Of a stretch of 64,000 nucleotides of DNA, positions 25,860 through 35,114 are shown piece by piece. Within the stretch, counting starts at the first letter, position 1. Every line of letters starts with the position of its first letter. The position numbers and the translations under genes are program-made. The notes under the pieces are model-generated. The model searched no databases. It worked only from the letters and a program-made list of their open reading frames with translations, and had not been told where the DNA came from. The DNA is from Bacteroidia bacterium (GTDB lineage: Bacteria; Bacteroidota; Bacteroidia; Cytophagales; Cyclobacteriaceae). The stretch is taken from contig JAUILA010000008.1 in NCBI GenBank assembly GCA_030432655.1, positions 122,290 through 186,289 on the forward strand, in the 5' to 3' direction.

Positions 25860-28601
25860 TTGAAGGCACGCGCATCCCTGGTTCCTGGTGTCCTGGTAAT
25901 TTTTTGCTTCTTTTTCATAAGTAATGCATATTCTCAAAACCCGGAAAGGAGACTTAAAATTCCCGATACGCCCTTAGGCGTTCAGCAAGACACAATCCCC
26001 CCCGACTCAACTGTATTGCGGGCGGATTCTACTCGTGCTGATTCTGCATCCGTCCCTGTCCGCAGCGATATTGAAACTACAATCAATTATTCTGCCAGGG
26101 ATTCCATGAATTTTTCCGTTGACGGAAAAGTGGTTCATCTGTATGGAAACGCCGTTATCAATTATGGTGAAATTAAACTCGAGGCAGATCAGATTGTCAT
26201 TGACTACGCAGCGAATACCTTAACGGCTTTTGGAAGAAAGGATTCGACAGGCACCCAGATAGGGTATCCGATTTTCCATAATGGCGCTGAAGTCTACGAA
26301 ACGGAAACCATTACATATCATTTTAAAACAGGTCGTGCACGTATTTCAGGGGTAGTCACCCAGCAGGGAGAGGGTTTTCTCCACGGAGAAACTGTTTATA
26401 AAAACTCGAGGGACGAACTGTTCAGTATTAACAATACCTACACAACCTGTAACCTGGCGCATCCGCATTACCAGATCAGGTCAAAACGCACCAAGGCGAT
26501 CCCCAACGACAAGGTGGTGAGCGGTCCGTTTAACCTGGAGCTCAATGATGTACCCACTCCGCTCGGATTCCCCTTCGGAATGTTTCCTGCAAAGCAGGAG
26601 GCGTCTTCAGGGATTATCTTTCCTTCTTTCGGGGAAGAGCGCCGGCGCGGGTTTAAACTGGAAGACCTGGGCTATTTCTTTGATATTAATGAATATATTA
26701 AACTGGCGGTGTCGGGCTCACTGTACAGCAAGGGTGGACATGCCCTGAACATTAACAGCACGTACAAGAAGCGTTACAAGTACAATGGATCGTTGAATTT
26801 CTCTTACACCAAGCTTCGGCTGTCCGACAATATTGAGGATGAATCCACGCAGAATGATTTCAGGCTTACCTGGAGTCATTCGCCGCAGTCACGCGGATCA
26901 AGCCGCTTCAGTGCCAGTATCAATGCGGCTACTTCTTCTTATAACCAGAACAATTATCTCGGGGTAAATCCGTATCAGATCTATGATGACGGTACTTCCG
27001 GCGACAATACGTACATTGACAACACCACGCGCCAGCTGAGTTCCAACCTGAACTATTCCAAAACTTTCCCCGGTACACCATTCTCCCTTGCCATCTCTGC
27101 CAGGCACAGCCAGGATGTGGCCCCCAGGGAACAGGGCGGTGGTGAGGTAAATATTCTGCTCCCTTCCCTGTCTTTTAATATGAGTAATATTTATCCATTT
27201 AAAAGTCAGACAGGAAAACAGAACTGGCTGGATAAGGTAACGCTGCGTTATTCACTCCAGGGAAGCAATGATATCACGAACAACCTGGGCAGGATTGGTG
27301 AAAACCTGACTGACAGTATCGCCCCGTTCACGATGGACAACCTGAGTTTGTTCTTTAAAAATTCAAGGAAGGGATTCCGGCATAATATTCCGCTTTCGAC
27401 TTCCTTCAAATTATTTAATTATTTCACAGGAAGCCCATCCATCAATTACAATGAAAGCTGGTATTTTGAAAAACTGGAATGGAAACTGGATCCTGACAAC
27501 CCAAACCGGACTGTCATCGCCGACACCATTCGTGGATTTAACCGCGTATATGATTACAGCTTCAGCATGTCCCTTGCTACCCGGCTGTATGGTACGTACA
27601 ATTTCAAAAAAGGGAACATACAGGCTATTCGTCATGTAATCAACCCCAATATTTCATTCTCCTACAGACCTGATTTCAGCGATGATAAATTCGGGTATTA
27701 CCAGAAATTTACCACCGAAGACGGCAGGGAGCTACAGGTTTCAAGGTATCAGGGATTTCTTTACGGAACACCATCGGCCGGTGAGAGCGGCTCCATTGGC
27801 TTTTCACTGAGTAACCAGCTTGAGATGAAGGTGAAAACCGACAAGGACACTACAGATACCGCCAGAAAGGTCCCTATCCTCAATAATTTCGGGATTAACA
27901 CCGCCTATAATATCGTAGCGGATTCGTTTAAACTGGCGAATATTTCATGGCGAGCCAATACTTCTGTATTCAACAAGAAATTAAACATCAATATTAATGG
28001 CAGTATTGATCCCTACATTTACCGGTTGGACAGTGTAGGAATTAACAACCAGGACGAAACCATTTACTATCAGCGGCGGGTCAACGAGTTTGCCTGGAAT
28101 AACGGACGGGGTATCGGACAGCTCAACCGGGCCAGCATTGCGCTAAGTACCAATCTGAATCCCAGGGGCCGGGATAACGATGAGGAAACGCGGGACAGGA
28201 TCATTGATTCCAATCTTCCGGAATATGAAAAGGACTTTCTCCTTCAAAACCCGGATTCCTATGTGGATTTCAGTATTCCCTGGAGCCTGCGAATCAACTA
28301 TACGCTCAGCTATTCACGGATAGGGTACCGGAAGCCGGAAATCGTTCAGTCAATTCGGTTTTCCGGGGATTTCAGTCTTTCTGAAAAATGGAAGGTGACG
28401 TTTAACTCCGGGTATGATTTTGAGAATAATGCGTTTACTCAGACCAACCTGGGCATTTCAAGAGATCTCCATTGCTGGGAAATGAATATTAACTGGACGC
28501 CATTCGGTTTCTATCAGAGCTACAACTTCACGATCCGCGTGAAATCCTCGCTGTTGCAGGACCTGAAACTTAACCGTACCCGGACATTCTACGACCGGTA
28601 A
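25860..28601 (+). CDS. LPS-assembly protein LptD-like outer-membrane barrel
   Basis: About 913 residues from a TTG at 25860 that leads directly into a signal peptide ending SNAYSQ. An ATG at 25758 is possible but adds 34 residues and precedes the probable promoter. An OstA/LptA-like jelly-roll is visible (about 80-200: VVHLYGNAVINYGEIKLEADQI, then IVIDYAANTLTAFG), followed by a long Tyr/Asn/Ser-rich beta-barrel to the C-terminus. Bacteroidota have such OstA-barrel proteins as LptD equivalents, placing LPS in the outer leaflet. It abuts convergent lysS with no intervening base. Confidence 0.85.
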   Translation: MKARASLVPGVLVIFCFFFISNAYSQNPERRLKIPDTPLGVQQDTIPPDSTVLRADSTRADSASVPVRSDIETTINYSARDSMNFSVDGKVVHLYGNAVINYGEIKLEADQIVIDYAANTLTAFGRKDSTGTQIGYPIFHNGAEVYETETITYHFKTGRARISGVVTQQGEGFLHGETVYKNSRDELFSINNTYTTCNLAHPHYQIRSKRTKAIPNDKVVSGPFNLELNDVPTPLGFPFGMFPAKQEASSGIIFPSFGEERRRGFKLEDLGYFFDINEYIKLAVSGSLYSKGGHALNINSTYKKRYKYNGSLNFSYTKLRLSDNIEDESTQNDFRLTWSHSPQSRGSSRFSASINAATSSYNQNNYLGVNPYQIYDDGTSGDNTYIDNTTRQLSSNLNYSKTFPGTPFSLAISARHSQDVAPREQGGGEVNILLPSLSFNMSNIYPFKSQTGKQNWLDKVTLRYSLQGSNDITNNLGRIGENLTDSIAPFTMDNLSLFFKNSRKGFRHNIPLSTSFKLFNYFTGSPSINYNESWYFEKLEWKLDPDNPNRTVIADTIRGFNRVYDYSFSMSLATRLYGTYNFKKGNIQAIRHVINPNISFSYRPDFSDDKFGYYQKFTTEDGRELQVSRYQGFLYGTPSAGESGSIGFSLSNQLEMKVKTDKDTTDTARKVPILNNFGINTAYNIVADSFKLANISWRANTSVFNKKLNININGSIDPYIYRLDSVGINNQDETIYYQRRVNEFAWNNGRGIGQLNRASIALSTNLNPRGRDNDEETRDRIIDSNLPEYEKDFLLQNPDSYVDFSIPWSLRINYTLSYSRIGYRKPEIVQSIRFSGDFSLSEKWKVTFNSGYDFENNAFTQTNLGISRDLHCWEMNINWTPFGFYQSYNFTIRVKSSLLQDLKLNRTRTFYDR

Positions 28602-30332
28602 TCAGCCGATCCAGGATTTTACCTCCTCCAGATCCGGATTTTTAACTTCCTTGAGCTTTAATTTTTTCCGCATCCCGCAAACATCATTGAAAAGTTTATT
28701 CGGATTGGCATCCCTGAGCTGATCCACCTTTGTAAAGCCGAGCTTCTGAAGGACCGGCACCAATTCGGAACGAACGCCTGCCTTTTCAAAATCCTGAACA
28801 CTGCTGACGGTCTCTTTTTTCTCCGGTTTCATTTGCGGGAAGAAAAGTACATCCTGAATCGAATTCGAATTGGTCATTATCATAGCCAACCGGTCAATCC
28901 CGACTCCAAGGCCTGCGGTAGGCGGCATACCGTATTCAAGCGCCCGGAGGAAATCCTCATCTAGCGTCATGGCCTCCTCATCTCCGCGCTTACCAAGCTC
29001 AAGCTGTTCTTCGAATCGCTGACGCTGATCGATCGGGTCATTTAGCTCGGAGAATGCATTACAAATTTCTTTTCCATTCGCAATTGCTTCAAAGCGCTCA
29101 ACCAATCCCTCCTTACTGCGGTGCTTCTTGGCGAGCGGGGACATCTCAACCGGATAATCTGTAATGAATGTTGGCTGAATGAGTTGACCTTCACACTTTT
29201 CCCCGAAAATCTCGTCAATGAGCTTACCTTTCCCCATACTTTCATCCACCGGTACTTCCAGTTTTTTTGCTGTCTCCCGAAGTGCAGCCTCGTCCATTTC
29301 AGAAATGTCAATTCCGGTAAAATGTTCTATGGCTTCAAACATGGTATACCGCTTCCAGGGACGTTTGAAATCCAGCACCTGGTCACCAACCTGTACTTCG
29401 GTCGTGCCGTGAATATCCAGCGCAACTTTCTCAATCATTTCCTCAACCAGGTCCATCATCCAGTTGTAATCTTTGTACGCCACATATAATTCGACCTGGG
29501 TGAATTCAGGATTATGAAACCTTGACATCCCCTCATTCCTGAAATCCTTGCTGAATTCATACACCCCGTCAAACCCGCCTACGATCAACCGCTTCAGATA
29601 AAGTTCGTTGGCAATACGGAGGTACAAGGTCATATCCAGCGTATTGTGATGCGTCTTAAACGGCCGGGCGGCAGCCCCTCCGTATAATGGTTGCAGAATG
29701 GGTGTTTCCACCTCGAGGTATCCCTTTCCATTCAGGTAGTCCCTCATGGAATTGACCAGTTGCGTACGCTTGACAAACGCATCCCTGACCTGTGGATTGA
29801 CAATCAGGTCAACATAGCGCTGCCGGTAGCGCTGTTCAGGGTCATTGAATGCGTGATGACGCACTGTTTTTCCCTCGGCATCTTCGGTTTCCTTCACCAC
29901 CGGCAACGGCTTTAGTGACTTGGACAACACTTTGAGGGAGGTCACATGAATACTGATCTCACCCGTCTGGGTCGTGAACACGTGTCCGGTTATGCCAATA
30001 ATATCACCAATGTCGAGGAGCTTTTTGAAAACAGTATTATAGAGAGACTTATCATCTTCCGGACAAATGTCGTCACGTCTGATGTAGACCTGGATACGAC
30101 CGGTACTGTCCTGGATCTCAGCAAAAGAGGCGGACCCCATAATCCTGCGGCTCATCAGGCGACCGGCAATCGATACATTCTTATAATCAATCTTTCGTTT
30201 TTCGTAATTCTCGAGGATATCCCTGGCGGTAACATCCACATTAAATGTTTCGGAAGGATACGGGTTTACACCCAGTGACTCCAGACTTTTCCTGGCTTCA
30301 CGACGTACGATTTCCTGTTCGCTTAAGTGCAT
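28602..30332 (-). CDS. lysS: Lysyl-tRNA synthetase, class II
   Basis: 576 residues. An OB-fold anticodon-binding domain (about 55-170) precedes the class II catalytic core, with motif 2 around [18 protein letters not shown] and motif 3 [12 protein letters not shown]. Bacterial LysRS usually ends soon after motif 3; here about 70 residues follow, from [18 protein letters not shown] onward, looking like a small helical module. It charges tRNA-Lys in the cytoplasm. A TATCTTTG element lies upstream. Confidence 0.95.
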   Translation of the reverse strand: MHLSEQEIVRREARKSLESLGVNPYPSETFNVDVTARDILENYEKRKIDYKNVSIAGRLMSRRIMGSASFAEIQDSTGRIQVYIRRDDICPEDDKSLYNTVFKKLLDIGDIIGITGHVFTTQTGEISIHVTSLKVLSKSLKPLPVVKETEDAEGKTVRHHAFNDPEQRYRQRYVDLIVNPQVRDAFVKRTQLVNSMRDYLNGKGYLEVETPILQPLYGGAAARPFKTHHNTLDMTLYLRIANELYLKRLIVGGFDGVYEFSKDFRNEGMSRFHNPEFTQVELYVAYKDYNWMMDLVEEMIEKVALDIHGTTEVQVGDQVLDFKRPWKRYTMFEAIEHFTGIDISEMDEAALRETAKKLEVPVDESMGKGKLIDEIFGEKCEGQLIQPTFITDYPVEMSPLAKKHRSKEGLVERFEAIANGKEICNAFSELNDPIDQRQRFEEQLELGKRGDEEAMTLDEDFLRALEYGMPPTAGLGVGIDRLAMIMTNSNSIQDVLFFPQMKPEKKETVSSVQDFEKAGVRSELVPVLQKLGFTKVDQLRDANPNKLFNDVCGMRKKLKLKEVKNPDLEEVKSWIG

Positions 30333-30372
30333 AACGTTAGACTGAATTATTTCTATTGTGTATTACGGCCTG

Positions 30373-30380
30373 CAAAGATA
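30373..30380 (-). promoter_or_regulatory. -7 element (TATCTTTG) for lysS
   Basis: On the minus strand TATCTTTG lies 40 bases before the lysS ATG, matching TAnnTTTG exactly, as in the ribosomal promoter. No TTTG occurs at the -33 position. Confidence 0.5.
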
Positions 30381-30412
30381 ATAAAAAGGGACTTCGCAGG
30401 CATAATGAAGGT

Positions 30413-31594
30413 TCATTTCCTGTTCCGGCGAGAAATCTCAGTGCGGATCAGCGTGAGTTCGCGGCTGCTCTGTCCCGCTACAGATGTATTCTCCTCCGCT
30501 CTCCTGAAAAGATATGGCATCACATGCTTGACCGGTCCGTATGGCACATATTTGACGACATTGTACCCTTCCCTCGCGAGGTTGAAGGAAATATTATCGC
30601 TCATGCCGTATAACTGGGAAAACCAGACCCTGGGATCTTCCTTCTTCATGCTGTGCTTATCAATCAGCACGGACAGGTAGTAGTTGCTGTATTCATTATG
30701 CGAACCGCAAATCAGCGAAACCCGTTGTTTATTATCCACGCAGAAGGACAACCCCTTATTGAACGAATCATCCGTATCGTTCTTGGTTTCATGAATCGGG
30801 GAAGGATAGCCTAAGTCCTCTGCCCGATCCCGTTCCTTTTCCATATAAGCACCCCGAACCAGCTTGGCACCGAGATAATAATTATGCATGGCAGCATAGT
30901 GGAATGCATTTTTCAGGTTTTGCAGCATGTCCTTCCGGTACATCTGGTAGGTATTAAAAACGATCGCCTTCTCCTTATTAAATTTCTCCATCATCTCATA
31001 AGAAAGGTCGTCGATCGGCTTCTGTATCCAGGTCTCTTCCGCATCCATCAGAACAGGAACACCTGCATCATACGCTGCCTGGCAGATTTCCAGAACACGC
31101 GCACGCACACGCTCAAATTTCTCCTTTTCCGCGGCGGTCAACTCTTTCCCCTCAGTGATCTTCTGCAAAACAGGAGTGTTGGCCAGCCCGGTTGTCTTGA
31201 ACACACAAAAAGGGATATGGTCATTTGATTTAGCTTCTTTAATAGTGCGGAGAATTTCTTCCTTCGTATGATCAAAGCCCTCTTCCGATTCTCCCCCCTC
31301 AACGGAATAATCGAGTATCGTTCCGATCCCGAATTCACCAAGTTCATTGACCGTCCTGAGGCTTTCGCTGATGGTTTCCCCGCCGCAGAAATGTTCGAAT
31401 ACCGTGTTTTTAATAATGGGTTTAATAGGTAATTTAAGAGCGAGGGCTCCTTTTACGAGGGATGTCGCCACCTGTGAGATCACCGGGTGGTTGACAACGG
31501 TAAACATCAAGTTGGCTTTACGAAGTGCTTTGTCTGATTTTGCCTGAAAGGCGACTGCTGTGTTATCAAACTGATTACTGAAGACCTGTTCCAT
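30413..31594 (-). CDS. Proline dehydrogenase (monofunctional)
   Basis: 393 residues, a stand-alone FAD enzyme like PutB rather than the bifunctional PutA. Recognisable barrel stretches are LDYSVEGGESEE, VPVLMDAEETWIQ, NTYQMYRKDM, KLVRGAYMEKERDRA, and the C-terminal YGPVKHVMPYLFRRAEEN with the Arg pair that binds proline. It oxidises proline to pyrroline-5-carboxylate, passing electrons to quinone. P5C dehydrogenase is not in the window. Confidence 0.92.
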   Translation of the reverse strand: MEQVFSNQFDNTAVAFQAKSDKALRKANLMFTVVNHPVISQVATSLVKGALALKLPIKPIIKNTVFEHFCGGETISESLRTVNELGEFGIGTILDYSVEGGESEEGFDHTKEEILRTIKEAKSNDHIPFCVFKTTGLANTPVLQKITEGKELTAAEKEKFERVRARVLEICQAAYDAGVPVLMDAEETWIQKPIDDLSYEMMEKFNKEKAIVFNTYQMYRKDMLQNLKNAFHYAAMHNYYLGAKLVRGAYMEKERDRAEDLGYPSPIHETKNDTDDSFNKGLSFCVDNKQRVSLICGSHNEYSNYYLSVLIDKHSMKKEDPRVWFSQLYGMSDNISFNLAREGYNVVKYVPYGPVKHVMPYLFRRAEENTSVAGQSSRELTLIRTEISRRNRK

Positions 31595-31613
31595 ATTTGT
31601 AATTGATCCGCCG

Positions 31614-31621
31614 CAAAGATA
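31614..31621 (-). promoter_or_regulatory. -7 element (TATCTTTG) for proline dehydrogenase
   Basis: TATCTTTG on the minus strand is 19 bases before the ATG. It predicts a leader of roughly 10-15 bases. It is divergent from the pheA promoter region. The -33 box is weak. Confidence 0.5.
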
Positions 31622-31658
31622 TGAATTAACTGAGAATGACCCGTTTTGTTTTTTTTAA

Positions 31659-31666
31659 TAACTTTG
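31659..31666 (+). promoter_or_regulatory. -7 element (TAACTTTG) immediately before pheA
   Basis: TAACTTTG ends only 7 bases before the pheA ATG, so transcription would begin at or next to the start codon (a leaderless or nearly leaderless mRNA). A TTTG at 31645 is too close to serve as a normal -33 element. Confidence 0.4.
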
Positions 31667-31673
31667 AATCTTC

Positions 31674-32750
31674 ATGACAAGTAAGCAGTCCATAGAGAGC
31701 ATACGCCAGCAGATCGACGATATCGATCAGCAGCTTCTGTATTTGCTGAATGAACGGATGGAATTGGTCAAAAAGATCGGTTTACTCAAGCAAACCACAA
31801 AAACGGCTATTTATCGTCCGGAGCGCGAAAAGGCGATCATTGACAGGCTCAGCAGCGCCAGTGACGGTCGTCTGACGGCCCAGGCGATCGAAGCAATTTT
31901 CCTGGAGATATTTGCCGTGAGCCGGAATATAGAACTGCCTGAAAAGGTTGCCTACCTTGGACCGGAGGGCAGCTTCACCCACCAGGCAGCGGAAGCCAGG
32001 TTCGGCGCTATGAGCGATTACATACCGCTGCGCAATATTCAATCGGTCTTTGACGCTGTTGTTACCGCCAGGACCCGGTTTGGGATCATTCCTGTGGAGA
32101 ATAACCAGGAAGGGATTGTCAATGAAACCATCAACCTGCTGAGCGATAATGATATCCAGATCGTAGCGGAAATCCCCATGCCGATACACCTTGCCTTTGC
32201 CTCCCAGGAGGAACGTCTCTCCAATGTGAAAAAGGTATACAGTAAGGACATTGCTTTTCGTCAGTGCAGCAACTTTATCGAGGACTACCTTGCTTCGGAT
32301 GTAGAACTGATCCCGGTCGACTCCACCTCAACGGCAGCCCGGCTGGCTGCAGCAGAACGAGGTAGTGCAGCTGTTTGCGCACACATTGCAGCGAAAATGT
32401 ACGACCTTCCGGTCCTTTTTGAGAATATAGAAGACAGTTCTGACAATTATACCCGCTTCCTGATAATCAGTCAGAATTTCAAGAACGAACGGAGTGGAAA
32501 CGACAAAACAACAATTCTTGCCAGGATTTCAGCGAAACCGGGAAGCCTGGCTACTTTCCTCCAGGAGTTTCATCATGCCGATATTAATCTTGTTAAGATA
32601 GAAAGTTACCCTGCCAAGAAGGGCAAGAACTTCAGCTACTGGTTCCTTCTTGAATTTTTAGGCCACGTGGATGACCCGAATGTGGCGGAGGTAATGAAGA
32701 AAAATGATGCCATCATTAAATGGCTGGGAAGTTACCCTAAACTTTGTTAA
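31674..32750 (+). CDS. pheA: Bifunctional chorismate mutase/prephenate dehydratase
   Basis: 358 residues. An AroQ-type chorismate mutase domain (about 1-85: SIRQQIDDIDQQLLYLLNER, then ELVKKIG and YRPEREKAII), a prephenate dehydratase domain (about 90-265: VAYLGPEGSFTHQAAEARFG, GIIPVENNQEG), and a C-terminal ACT domain (about 280-355, KPGSLATFLQEFHHADINLVKIES) for phenylalanine feedback. It converts chorismate to phenylpyruvate. It heads the plus-strand aromatic cluster. The next gene carries a second chorismate mutase. Confidence 0.93.
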   Translation: MTSKQSIESIRQQIDDIDQQLLYLLNERMELVKKIGLLKQTTKTAIYRPEREKAIIDRLSSASDGRLTAQAIEAIFLEIFAVSRNIELPEKVAYLGPEGSFTHQAAEARFGAMSDYIPLRNIQSVFDAVVTARTRFGIIPVENNQEGIVNETINLLSDNDIQIVAEIPMPIHLAFASQEERLSNVKKVYSKDIAFRQCSNFIEDYLASDVELIPVDSTSTAARLAAAERGSAAVCAHIAAKMYDLPVLFENIEDSSDNYTRFLIISQNFKNERSGNDKTTILARISAKPGSLATFLQEFHHADINLVKIESYPAKKGKNFSYWFLLEFLGHVDDPNVAEVMKKNDAIIKWLGSYPKLC

Positions 32751-32754
32751 TAAA

Positions 32755-33840
32755 ATGCCGGATATAAATACAAGCTGGATTGAAGCGGCAGACCTGCCGC
32801 TTATAATCGCAGGTCCCTGCAGTGCGGAGACGGAAGAACAGTTGACCGATGTATCAAAGCAATTGTATGACCAGGGGATCAGAATTATGCGGGCAGGAAT
32901 CTGGAAGCCACGCACCCGCCCGAACAGTTTTGAAGGAGTTGGCAGTGATGCCCTTCGATGGATCGATATGATCAAGCAGCAACTGGATGTGAAATTTGCT
33001 ATAGAAGTGGCCAATCCGCAGCATGCCGAACTTGCATTGAAGCACGATGTTGACATCCTGTGGATCGGAGCCAGAAGCACGGTCAATCCATTTACGGTAC
33101 AGGAGATTGCCGAGGCCCTGGCAGGAACAGACAAACCCATCCTGGTAAAGAATCCGGTCAATCCGGATGTGGCACTCTGGATGGGAGCCATCGAGCGGCT
33201 GTTGAACCAGGGGATCACCAAAATTGCAGCTATCCACCGCGGATTCTCTTCTTTCCGGGAAAGCCGGTACAGAAATGAGCCGTTGTGGCAATTACCGATC
33301 GAACTTAAACGTAATTTTCCGGAAATCCCGATGATCTGTGACCCCAGTCATATCGGCGGTGAGCGAAGCATGATCCCTTCCATCTGTCAGAAGGCCCTGG
33401 ACCTCAACTATGAGGGGCTTATGATCGAGGTCCATCCCGACCCGGACAATGCCTGGAGCGATGCCAAACAGCAGATTACCCCGGAGTCCCTGCTGGAACT
33501 CAGAAACAAGTTAACTGTGCGGTCGTCACGAATCCAGGACCGGAAGCTGCTGTCTAAACTGGAAGAATTGAGGGAACGGATCAATAGTATAGACCATGAT
33601 CTGATCGAAACACTCGCTACACGGAAAAAGGTGATTGAGGAGATTGGAAGGCATAAAAAAGAGAATAATATTACTATTTTTCAGCTCAACCGCTGGAAGG
33701 AGATTGTTGAAACACGTCCTGAGTGGGCAAAAAAGGAGAATGTGAGCCCGGAACTGGTGGAAGAAATATATAAACTGATTCATGCGGAATCAATTAAAGT
33801 TCAGACAAAGATCCTTAACGAGGATATGACTGATGAGTGA
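32755..33840 (+). CDS. Bifunctional 3-deoxy-7-phosphoheptulonate synthase/chorismate mutase
   Basis: 361 residues from the ATG giving MPDINTSW, 5 bases after the pheA stop; an upstream ATG lies inside pheA. The DAHP synthase domain is of the KDO8PS-like type (about 15-265): IIAGPCSAETEEQL, AGIWKPRTRPNSFEG, AIHRGFSS, CDPSHIGG. A C-terminal chorismate mutase domain (about 270-350) shows LEELRERINSIDHDLIE and LATRKKVIEEIG. The mutase part probably serves also as an allosteric sensor. It catalyses the first shikimate-pathway step. It overlaps aroB by 8 bases. Confidence 0.93.
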   Translation: MPDINTSWIEAADLPLIIAGPCSAETEEQLTDVSKQLYDQGIRIMRAGIWKPRTRPNSFEGVGSDALRWIDMIKQQLDVKFAIEVANPQHAELALKHDVDILWIGARSTVNPFTVQEIAEALAGTDKPILVKNPVNPDVALWMGAIERLLNQGITKIAAIHRGFSSFRESRYRNEPLWQLPIELKRNFPEIPMICDPSHIGGERSMIPSICQKALDLNYEGLMIEVHPDPDNAWSDAKQQITPESLLELRNKLTVRSSRIQDRKLLSKLEELRERINSIDHDLIETLATRKKVIEEIGRHKKENNITIFQLNRWKEIVETRPEWAKKENVSPELVEEIYKLIHAESIKVQTKILNEDMTDE

Positions 33841-34873
33841 TCTTCCTGATAATATTTCATTTGGCACAGATACGATTTTCAATCTGATCGGAGAAGGTAA
33901 TTTTACCTCCATCGGTGTTTTGGTGGATGAGAATACAAGAAAACTCTGCTACCCGAAAATCTACGAAAGACTTGGCGAGCATCACCTGATTGAAATAAAG
34001 AGCGGTGAATCAAACAAAAATATTGATACCTGCAACGTAATCTGGGACCAGATGACCCGGGCAGGTTTTGACCGAAACTCACTGCTCATTAATCTCGGCG
34101 GCGGAGTAATCGGGGATATGGGAGGGTTTTGTGCGGCCACGTATAAGCGCGGTATTTCCTTTGTGAATATGCCTACCACACTTCTGTCCCAGGTGGATGC
34201 GAGTGTAGGCGGTAAACTCGGAGTCGATTTCCATGGACTCAAAAATCACATAGGCCTGTTTAAAGACCCTGAACATGTCGCCATTAGTACCGAATTCCTG
34301 GATACCCTGCCGAAGCAGGAGGTTCGCTCCGGATTTGCAGAGATAATCAAACATCACCTCATCCGTGATAAATCCGGATGGGAGAATCTTAGGAAAACTC
34401 CCTGGGAAGGGTTAAGCTGGAAAGAGCTGATACCTCATTCAGTTCGCATTAAATCTGCGGTGGTTGCCTCTGATCCGTATGAAAGCGGATTACGGAAGAT
34501 ACTCAACCTAGGTCATACCATTGGTCATGCCATTGAAAGCCATTTACTCGGCGGGCATTCTCCCGTACTTCATGGTGAAGCTGTGGCAGCCGGAATCATT
34601 TGTGAAAACCACATCGCGCATCAACGCGGGATGCTCAGTCAAGAGCACCTTGCACATATCCAGCACTACATTTTGTCTCTTTTTGGGAAAGTAGCAGTCC
34701 CGGAACGGGAACACGATGCCATCATTCATCAGGCCTATCAGGATAAAAAGAATAAACAGCAACGCATCCGGGCTGTTTTACTGGAAGCACCCGGCGTGCC
34801 TAAGTGGGATGTTGAGATCACAGCAGAGGAAATCAGGGATTCCCTGGCGTATTACGCATCTCTTCAGATGTAG
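33833..34873 (+). CDS. aroB: 3-dehydroquinate synthase
   Basis: 346 residues. NAD-binding and active-site stretches are typical: SGESNKNIDT, NLGGGVIGDMGGFCAATYKRG, PTTLLSQVDASVGGKLGVD, NLGHTIGHAIES and HGEAVAAG with zinc-binding His. It converts DAHP to 3-dehydroquinate in the cytoplasm. Its 5' end overlaps the DAHP synthase gene by 8 bases and its 3' end overlaps a possible small gene on the opposite strand. Confidence 0.95.
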   Translation: MSDLPDNISFGTDTIFNLIGEGNFTSIGVLVDENTRKLCYPKIYERLGEHHLIEIKSGESNKNIDTCNVIWDQMTRAGFDRNSLLINLGGGVIGDMGGFCAATYKRGISFVNMPTTLLSQVDASVGGKLGVDFHGLKNHIGLFKDPEHVAISTEFLDTLPKQEVRSGFAEIIKHHLIRDKSGWENLRKTPWEGLSWKELIPHSVRIKSAVVASDPYESGLRKILNLGHTIGHAIESHLLGGHSPVLHGEAVAAGIICENHIAHQRGMLSQEHLAHIQHYILSLFGKVAVPEREHDAIIHQAYQDKKNKQQRIRAVLLEAPGVPKWDVEITAEEIRDSLAYYASLQM

Positions 34874-35019
34874 TAAATACCTTCCTCATTTGTAGTTTGG
34901 GCTGTTTTTACGCGACGAATAACCTGCCTGATGGTCTTACGATTTTCGGGCTTAAGCATCAGAATGGCCAGGGCAGAACCAATACCCAGCGACCACATAA
35001 AAGGAGAAACTTTTTTCAT
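34864..35019 (-). CDS. Possible small membrane protein
   Basis: 51 residues from the ATG at 35019 to a TGA at 34864, overlapping the aroB end by 10 bases. It starts MKKVSPFMWSLGIGSALAIL, giving one short hydrophobic helix, then a basic helix (ENRKTIRQVIRRVK) and a polar tail. The composition is that of a small single-pass membrane protein. No family known. It fills the aroB-aroA gap, which otherwise holds no gene, but the evidence is only coding-like composition and a good start context. Confidence 0.4.
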   Translation of the reverse strand: MKKVSPFMWSLGIGSALAILMLKPENRKTIRQVIRRVKTAQTTNEEGIYYI

Positions 35020-35114
35020 AGTTTTGAATTTTAGAATTTAATAGCACAAAACGGGCCAAAATTCAATATTGTATACGTCGGCTCCTTCCGGGAGTTTGAG
35101 CAAAGCATAAGAGA

